In this document: piece after piece, positions 59,398-64,000 of the stretch | Layout: every line of letters starts with the position of its first letter | Position numbering within the stretch: the first letter of the stretch is position 1 | Assembly: GCF_965225875.1 (NCBI RefSeq) | Contig: NZ_CBDDBS010000002.1 | Coordinates: forward strand, 744,001 to 808,000 | DNA from: Haliscomenobacter sp965225875 | Lineage (GTDB): Bacteria; Bacteroidota; Bacteroidia; Chitinophagales; Saprospiraceae | Reading direction: 5' to 3' | DNA length: 64,000 bases | Program-made: the position numbers and the translations under genes | Notes under the pieces: generated by a model | Seen by the model: only the letters and a program-made list of their open reading frames with translations | What the model was told of the DNA's origin: nothing | Databases searched by the model: none

Positions 59398-60312
59398 ATG
59401 TCACTGCTCCATCGTCGTCAATTTTTACAAACTTCTACTTTTGCCATTGGCTCTACCCTGGTTCCTGCGGCCTGGCTGCAACAATTGCTGGCCCCCGCGG
59501 GTGAAATGAAACTACTACGCAACAACGTAGGCATCTTCACCGAAAGAGGCGGCACCATCGCCTGGATGATTGATAAGGAAGGTTTGGTAGTAGTAGACAC
59601 CCAATTCCCGGATACTGCTACCCATTTGGTTGAAGAAATCCGCAAACAAAGCGAGCGTCGTGTTGATTTGTTGGTCAACACCCACCACCACGGCGATCAC
59701 TCCGGCGGCAATATCGTTTTTAAGGACATCGTGAATAAAGTAGTGGCCCACAAAAACTCCAGAGCCAATCAGGAGCGAGTAGCCATCGGTGCCAAAACCG
59801 AAGACAAACAGTTGTATCCCGACACCACCTTCGACACCAAATGGTCACAAAAAGTCGGCAGCGAAACCATCAGCCTGCATTATTATGGCCCCGGTCATAC
59901 CAACGGCGATTCCTTCGTGCATTTTGAAAATGCCAACGTGGTGCATTGTGGGGATTTGATGTTCAACCGGCGTTTTCCCAATATTGACAAAGGTGCAGGT
60001 GCCTCAATCTCCAACTGGATTGTAGCGCTGGATAAGGCTAAGAAAAATTTTGACAAGGATACCCTCTATATTTTTGGCCACGCTGCCGATGGTTTGGCGC
60101 TTACCGGAACGGTGAAAGAATTCGCGGTAATGCAAAACTACCTCTCCAAACTTTTGAAATTTGTGAAAAAAGAGGTCAAGGCGGGTAAAACCAAAGAGCA
60201 ATTGATCGCCTCAAAACCACAACTCATTCCTGGAGCGGAGGAATTTAAAGGCACAGGCATTGAAAGGAGCCTCAATGCAGCTTATGATGAGGTGATGGAG
60301 GGGAGGAAATAA
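59398..60312 (+). CDS. Metallo-beta-lactamase-fold hydrolase with Tat-like signal
   Basis: A 304-residue protein. It opens with RRQFLQTSTFAIGSTLVPAAW, a twin-arginine-like signal. The metal-binding motif HHHGDHSGG stands near residues 96-104, the later ligands are in HYYGPGHTNGD (H) and VVHCGDLMFN (D), and the last His is in FGHAADG. It is a binuclear Zn hydrolase of the MBL superfamily, exported. Beta-lactam hydrolysis is possible but not shown; lactonase or other esterase functions are as likely. Confidence 0.82.
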   Translation: MSLLHRRQFLQTSTFAIGSTLVPAAWLQQLLAPAGEMKLLRNNVGIFTERGGTIAWMIDKEGLVVVDTQFPDTATHLVEEIRKQSERRVDLLVNTHHHGDHSGGNIVFKDIVNKVVAHKNSRANQERVAIGAKTEDKQLYPDTTFDTKWSQKVGSETISLHYYGPGHTNGDSFVHFENANVVHCGDLMFNRRFPNIDKGAGASISNWIVALDKAKKNFDKDTLYIFGHAADGLALTGTVKEFAVMQNYLSKLLKFVKKEVKAGKTKEQLIASKPQLIPGAEEFKGTGIERSLNAAYDEVMEGRK

Positions 60313-60320
60313 ACATACCC

Positions 60321-60608
60321 TTATTTGTACAGCTGAGGCACAACATAACATACTGTACCTCCGAACAACAGTACAAACATCAATCCCAAAAAATGAGCTT
60401 GCAATGGCTCGTATTTTTTCTGGACAGTCAAAACAATGATCATTAGGATACCTACGATCAGGTGTAATGCCAATAGAAAAAATAATGGCAACTGGAACCT
60501 CATGTCTAGTTGAAAACCATATTCTTCATCAATACCGTAACACATAGTAAAGGTATACAATGCCATTAGGGTGATATGCATTAGGGTGATGTAGACTGTT
60601 TTTTTCAT
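60321..60608 (-). CDS. Small membrane protein, paralogue 1
   Basis: A 95-residue protein with three hydrophobic helices and a MKK start: MHITLMALYTFTMCY, LPLFFLLALHLIVGILMIIVLTVQ, HFLGLMFVLLFGGTVCYVVP. It is similar in layout and in the closing LGGxxxFVLP-like part to the next gene (60621). No family recognised. Two neighbours only 12 bases apart, so a duplicated pair. Confidence 0.6.
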   Translation of the reverse strand: MKKTVYITLMHITLMALYTFTMCYGIDEEYGFQLDMRFQLPLFFLLALHLIVGILMIIVLTVQKKYEPLQAHFLGLMFVLLFGGTVCYVVPQLYK

Positions 60609-60620
60609 TCTTACTAAATT

Positions 60621-60917
60621 TTAACTTGCAAACACCCCCGGCAAAACAAAACAAAAAGATCCCCCCAACAAAACCAAAAATAGCAGACTCAGCCAATGAG
60701 CCTGCCCATACTCTGGTTTGTCTTTTGGTTGAGCAAAGGCCAAAACAATGATTGTAGCGCCATGCCCAACCATCATTATGGCTTGCAGTAACATAAATCC
60801 TATCCATTTATAGGGGTCATTTCCAGAGCCAGAGGCGTTCACTAAAATCGCAAAGAACAGCGTGTACAATACCAGTACGCCCAAATGAATGGTAATGATT
60901 TGATTGGGTTTTTTCAT
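60621..60917 (-). CDS. Small membrane protein, paralogue 2
   Basis: A 98-residue protein with the same layout as paralogue 1: N-terminal MKKPNQIITIHLGVLVLYTLFFAI, a middle helix GFMLLQAIMMVGHGATIIVLAFAQ, and the closing HWLSLLFLVLLGGSFCFVLPG. Function unknown. It lies upstream of paralogue 1 on the same strand and downstream of the radical SAM gene. Confidence 0.6.
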   Translation of the reverse strand: MKKPNQIITIHLGVLVLYTLFFAILVNASGSGNDPYKWIGFMLLQAIMMVGHGATIIVLAFAQPKDKPEYGQAHWLSLLFLVLLGGSFCFVLPGVFAS

Positions 60918-60938
60918 TGTTTGTTCATTTTAATTGAT

Positions 60939-62348
60939 TCAAGCCTTATACATCGGCAACTCAATCAGCGTATCCAATTGCTCCAACCTCTCCTTCCCTC
61001 GGTAAAACAAGTTCATCGTTTCAAAAGGAATGATCCGTTGTAAGTCGGGGTGTACGATGTGCACACAAGACTTCTTGATGGCCCGCACATCAAAATCCCA
61101 GGCATCGATGAAGCGCATCACGATGATGCGAAAGAGGTTGCCATAACTCAGTCCCGGAGCATAAATATCCGGCAGGCAGCACATGATCGATTGCAGTTTT
61201 TTCTCCGCCACATCCACATTGTTGCCAGTACTGAACAATTGGATCACCTGCTCGTGCAAGCCCGAATCCTGCTCATACACGATGGTATTCCGCGAGTTGT
61301 CCAACAAATAACTGGGGTCGATCAGGCGGGTCAAGGGGAAAACCTCCCCGTTCAGTTTCAGGGCGTAGCCCATGATCAAGGCATCCGGGTTGCAGGGCAC
61401 CGGAATCAAGTCTGCTGGTGTAAACAACTCGGTTTGCTCCACGATGGCCCTTCGCACCTCGGTCATGGTCATGCGGTCTTTGACGGGGTCAAACTGCTCC
61501 ACGCGGCCTGCGATTTGGGTGGGCTGGAAGGTCACGCCACGCACACAAGGTTGCTTCAGCGCATATTCGATGATGGGGCCAATCTCCTGATCGTTGATGT
61601 TTTTTTGCACGGTTACCACCAGCGTAGTCGATAAATTAACCTCGTTCAGGTGTTTCAGGGCGTTTTCGCGCACCTCGCGCAGGTCGAGTCCCCGCAAATG
61701 CACCAATGGCGCAGCTTCCAGGCTATCGAACTGCAAGTAAATTTCAAAATCGGGCTGGTAGGTCGCTAACCTTTGGGCGAACTCCCGATCCCGCGCAATG
61801 CGAATGCCATTGGTGTTGACCATCACATGGCGAATAGGTCGGGCTTTGGCCAAATCCAGAATGGCAAAAAAATCAGGATGCAAGGTTGGTTCCCCGCCGC
61901 TGATTTGCACCACATCGGGTTCGCCTTCGTTGGCAACGATCAGGTCGAGCATGGCCTCAATTTCGGCGAGGCTGCGGTGTCGACCTTGGTTTGGCCCACT
62001 CTCCGCATAGCAGGTCGGGCAAGAGAGATTGCAGCGGTCGGTCACCTCCACAATAGTCAAACAGGAATGTTGCTCGTGGTCGGTACACAAGCCACAATCG
62101 AAAGGGCAACCGTGCTCCACCGGGGTATTGAACCGCTGAGGGTATTCCGATGCTTTGTTGTAATTGCGGATGTTTTTGTAATACTCGATGTCATCGGCAA
62201 TTTTTACCTTAAAAAAACCGTGCTCCGGACAGGTTTTGCGCATGATGACCTGATCGTCTTCAAAGACAATTTTGGCGTCGATGCGGCGCAGACACTCGGG
62301 GCAAAGACTGATGGTGTAGTCGTAATAGGTGTAGCGGCTAATGGGCAT
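60939..62348 (-). CDS. Radical SAM enzyme, Tes/MJ0619-like
   Basis: A 469-residue protein. It opens with a zinc-binding-like part: LCPECLRRIDAKI and RKTCPEHGFFKVKI, then CPFDCGLCTDHEQHSC. The radical SAM cluster motif CxxxCxxC follows in VEVTDRCNLSCPTCYAESG, then the GGEPTLHPD SAM motif. The double zinc-ribbon-like opening plus CPFDCG is characteristic of the Tes (tetraether synthase) and MJ0619-type radical SAM families, which act on inert C-H bonds in lipids or cofactors. The start is placed at 62348 (MPISRYTYYDY), behind the palindrome at 62364-62422; a longer start at 62399 would reach into it. Next to an Lgt-like gene, a lipid-related role is plausible. Confidence 0.75.
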   Translation of the reverse strand: MPISRYTYYDYTISLCPECLRRIDAKIVFEDDQVIMRKTCPEHGFFKVKIADDIEYYKNIRNYNKASEYPQRFNTPVEHGCPFDCGLCTDHEQHSCLTIVEVTDRCNLSCPTCYAESGPNQGRHRSLAEIEAMLDLIVANEGEPDVVQISGGEPTLHPDFFAILDLAKARPIRHVMVNTNGIRIARDREFAQRLATYQPDFEIYLQFDSLEAAPLVHLRGLDLREVRENALKHLNEVNLSTTLVVTVQKNINDQEIGPIIEYALKQPCVRGVTFQPTQIAGRVEQFDPVKDRMTMTEVRRAIVEQTELFTPADLIPVPCNPDALIMGYALKLNGEVFPLTRLIDPSYLLDNSRNTIVYEQDSGLHEQVIQLFSTGNNVDVAEKKLQSIMCCLPDIYAPGLSYGNLFRIIVMRFIDAWDFDVRAIKKSCVHIVHPDLQRIIPFETMNLFYRGKERLEQLDTLIELPMYKA

Positions 62349-62363
62349 ATGGTTGGTTTCTAT

Positions 62364-62422
62364 GTAGAGACGCAAGATCTTGCGTCTATATTCTGGCAAG
62401 ACGCAAGATCTTGCGTCTCTAC
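62364..62422. repeat. GTAGAGACGCAAGATCTTGC palindrome pair
   Basis: GTAGAGACGCAAGATCTTGC... (62364-62390) and GACGCAAGATCTTGCGTCTC... (62400-62422) repeat the same palindrome twice in 59 bases. It resembles 53846-53873. It lies between the stop of the Lgt-like gene (62419) and the start of the radical SAM gene, so it may act as a terminator/attenuator between them. Confidence 0.7.
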
Positions 62423-63186
62423 GGGAGCAATAATCGTTTCGGTTGTGTTACATATCGCCAATAATACAGCCACCCCAACAAGGCAGCCGTTTGAATGGCA
62501 CTCAATCCCCAGGGCCAAAGCTCCACGGGTTTGATGAAATCCAGTAAAAAGCGGAAGCACAAATAATCTAGCATGAAGATTTTGAAACGCGCACCAGATG
62601 CCAGTGGATACACCCGCTCAAAGTTGTACATGACAATCCAAAACAGCCCCAGGTACAGCACTTCATACAAAGCCACCGGATGCCGCTTCAAGCCATCCCC
62701 CAAATCCATTCCGGTAAAAAAAGTAGTTTCCAGGCCATAGGTAGGCTCAAACACGCCCATCGAAAAACAGCCAAATCGACCGATCATCATGGCCAAAATC
62801 AAGGGGTAAGTGAACAGATCGCCTGAGGAGCTTTTTTCGCCAATGATTTTTTTAATGCCTTCCACACCAAACAGGCCGCCCAATAAGCCACCTACGATTG
62901 TTTTGCTGGAAAACAAGGCGAGCAACCAAACCTCCAGTGGCTTTTGCACCGTAAACAATTGGGGTCCTGCTTCCAATAAACCCAAAATGCGGGAACCCAA
63001 CAAGGCCCCAAAAGTAGCGCCGATCAATATCCAGAGGCGATTGGATTGCGCGATGTTGTCCCCTTGTTTGCCCCGCAGGTAAACAAAAAAACGAAACCCT
63101 ACAAAATAGGACAAGGCTTCCAGCACCGCATGTAGCGGAACTCGTTTAAACAGCAGCACCGGAAAATCGAGCAGAAAAAACGACAT
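62419..63186 (-). CDS. Lgt-like (prolipoprotein diacylglyceryl transferase-related) membrane protein
   Basis: A 255-residue protein with seven hydrophobic segments. The order of motifs follows Lgt: a first helix with LFKRVPLHAVLEALSYFVGF, then SKTIVGGLLGGLFGVE (in Lgt this begins with the essential HGG; here His is Val), IGRFGCFSMGVFEPTYG in place of GRxGNFxNxExxG, and a closing RFLLDFIKPVEL. Because the catalytic His and the Asn of Lgt are missing, it may not be a true Lgt. It lies upstream of the Tes-like gene on the same strand, with only a palindrome between. The protein may prepare or move a lipid for that enzyme (inference). Confidence 0.65.
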   Translation of the reverse strand: MSFFLLDFPVLLFKRVPLHAVLEALSYFVGFRFFVYLRGKQGDNIAQSNRLWILIGATFGALLGSRILGLLEAGPQLFTVQKPLEVWLLALFSSKTIVGGLLGGLFGVEGIKKIIGEKSSSGDLFTYPLILAMMIGRFGCFSMGVFEPTYGLETTFFTGMDLGDGLKRHPVALYEVLYLGLFWIVMYNFERVYPLASGARFKIFMLDYLCFRFLLDFIKPVELWPWGLSAIQTAALLGWLYYWRYVTQPKRLLLP

Positions 63187-63297
63187 CCTTTACGGGTTTG
63201 TGCTACAAGATGGTACTTTTACAACACATAATCAACCATACTCATTGGTAAGATTTGATTCCAGACTTTTTTTTATTTTGCCTCCAAATCCAGTTCC

Positions 63298-64000
63298 ATG
63301 ACCAGTAAGGACATTGCCAGTACCCTTAATGCACTCCCCAGCGACAAAGTAAAATACGCCATCGTCGACATCGATGGCATTCTGCGTGGCAAAATCCTGC
63401 ACCGCAGCAAGTTTTTGAAAGGGCTGGACGAAGGCATGGGCTTTTGCAACGTGGTTTTTGGCTGGGACTCCAACGATGTCTGCTACGACAATACCCGCGC
63501 CAGTGGCTGGCATACCGGCTATCCCGATGCCATTTGTAATATCGATTTAAGCACCCTACGCTACGTGCCCTGGGAAGACAACATTCCCTTTTTCCTGGGT
63601 GATTTTAGCCAGGCTGAGCCGGGAGTGCGCAGCGCTTGCCCCCGCACCTTGTTGCGGCGGATTCGGCAGGAGTGCCTGGATTTGGGGTACACCCCCATGT
63701 TTGCGCAAGAGTTTGAGTGGTTCAATTTCAAAGAAACCCCGCAAAGTTGGCACGATAAGGACTACCACTCCCCTACTCCACTCACACCGGGTATGTTTGG
63801 GTATTCCATTCTACGGCCATCGGTCAATCCTCAATTTTACCACCAGCTTTTTGATGACTTACAAGCCTTTGGCATTCCGCTCGAAGGTTTGCATACCGAA
63901 ACCGGGCCAGGGGTATACGAAGCAGCCATCATTTTTGATGATATTCTGGAATCTGCTGATCGGGCTACCCTCTTCAAAACCGGGGTAAAAGAAATTGCCT
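63298..64000 (+). CDS. Glutamine synthetase family protein (partial, runs off the window)
   Basis: From the ATG at 63298 the frame stays open for 234 codons to the window end. It opens with VKYAIVDIDGILRGKILHRSKFL, the GS N-terminal beta-grasp part, with IDLSTLRYVPWEDN and FLGDFSQAEPG, and enters the catalytic domain with EFEWFNFKET (metal Glu) and GLHTETGPGVYEAAI, the GPGQ-like motif with metal-binding Glu. It matches the glutamine/gamma-glutamylpolyamine synthetase family; whether it makes glutamine or gamma-glutamyl amines cannot be judged from half the gene. Its start is divergent from the Lgt-like gene, 111 bases away. Confidence 0.82.
   Translation, partial: MTSKDIASTLNALPSDKVKYAIVDIDGILRGKILHRSKFLKGLDEGMGFCNVVFGWDSNDVCYDNTRASGWHTGYPDAICNIDLSTLRYVPWEDNIPFFLGDFSQAEPGVRSACPRTLLRRIRQECLDLGYTPMFAQEFEWFNFKETPQSWHDKDYHSPTPLTPGMFGYSILRPSVNPQFYHQLFDDLQAFGIPLEGLHTETGPGVYEAAIIFDDILESADRATLFKTGVKEIA

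Noticed and set aside
59398..60312. Carbapenemase-type metallo-beta-lactamase
   Set aside because: HHHGDH is shared by the whole superfamily. Nothing specific to B1-B3 enzymes was clear, and the Tat-like signal and length fit other hydrolases as well.

Overview
The window looks like chromosomal DNA from a Bacteroidota bacterium, most likely of the Saprospiria (my guess is a Haliscomenobacter-like organism; this is inference from gene content). The signs are a type IX secretion sorting domain, an ELW-repeat surface protein, a SusC-like/TonB-dependent outer-membrane protein, OmpA and beta-barrel proteins, promoters of the TTG-N20-TAnnTTTG type, few Shine-Dalgarno sites, and many intergenic palindromes.

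Region 1 (1-29.1 kb) is a surface, envelope and sugar-use region. It holds the ELW-repeat T9SS protein, a beta-barrel protein, an AraC regulator with a short-chain dehydrogenase, a Gfo/Idh/MocA oxidoreductase, an alpha-L-rhamnosidase (GH78) near a rhamnulokinase-like kinase and an L-rhamnose isomerase-like enzyme, a TRIC-type channel, a cation/proton antiporter, a serine hydrolase, a GH9-deacetylase fusion, an erythromycin-esterase-like lipoprotein, a GH3 enzyme and a TonB-dependent receptor. Together these suggest degradation and import of plant or algal glycans, including rhamnosides.

Region 2 (29.4-31.4 kb) is a HAD hydrolase gene cut in two by an IS630-family element.

Region 3 (31.5-49.5 kb) is an accessory island at the 3' end of a tRNA-Lys(UUU) gene. 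A 71-bp sequence made of the tRNA tail and its terminator occurs three times: 31591-31661, 45632-45702 (identical) and 46995-47065 (four differences). The first 14-kb interval carries decayed tyrosine-recombinase fragments, a TlpA-like protein, a small HTH protein, a HEPN-like/gamma-glutamylcyclotransferase fusion, a complete type I restriction-modification operon (hsdM-hsdS-hsdR), and a three-gene operon coding for a protein with three ubiquitin-like (beta-grasp) repeats, a small effector-associated-domain (EAD) protein, and an EAD-NACHT-transmembrane NTPase. The second interval (1.3 kb) carries one DUF1016/YhcG-type nuclease. Beyond it lies a second DUF1016 gene reduced to its ends, with a two-gene ABC transporter in the middle. 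This is a defence island; the beta-grasp/EAD/NACHT operon and the HEPN-GGCT fusion are the best candidates for undescribed systems.

Region 4 (49.5-64 kb) returns to core genes: ffh, an OmpA-family protein next to a membrane-anchored protein with four helix-hairpin-helix repeats, a LolA-like periplasmic protein, a lipid kinase, a DUF3298-type lipoprotein, a GT39 glycosyltransferase, a DUF4240/GIY-YIG pair, a metallo-beta-lactamase-fold enzyme, two small paralogous membrane proteins, a Tes-like radical SAM enzyme next to an Lgt-like membrane protein, and the start of a glutamine synthetase family gene that runs off the window.

Intergenic spaces carry many long inverted repeats, including a three-copy family around a CTTAGGTGGTGAA core and a two-site GTAGAGACGCA family. 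Product names rest on motif recognition by eye, with no database search.
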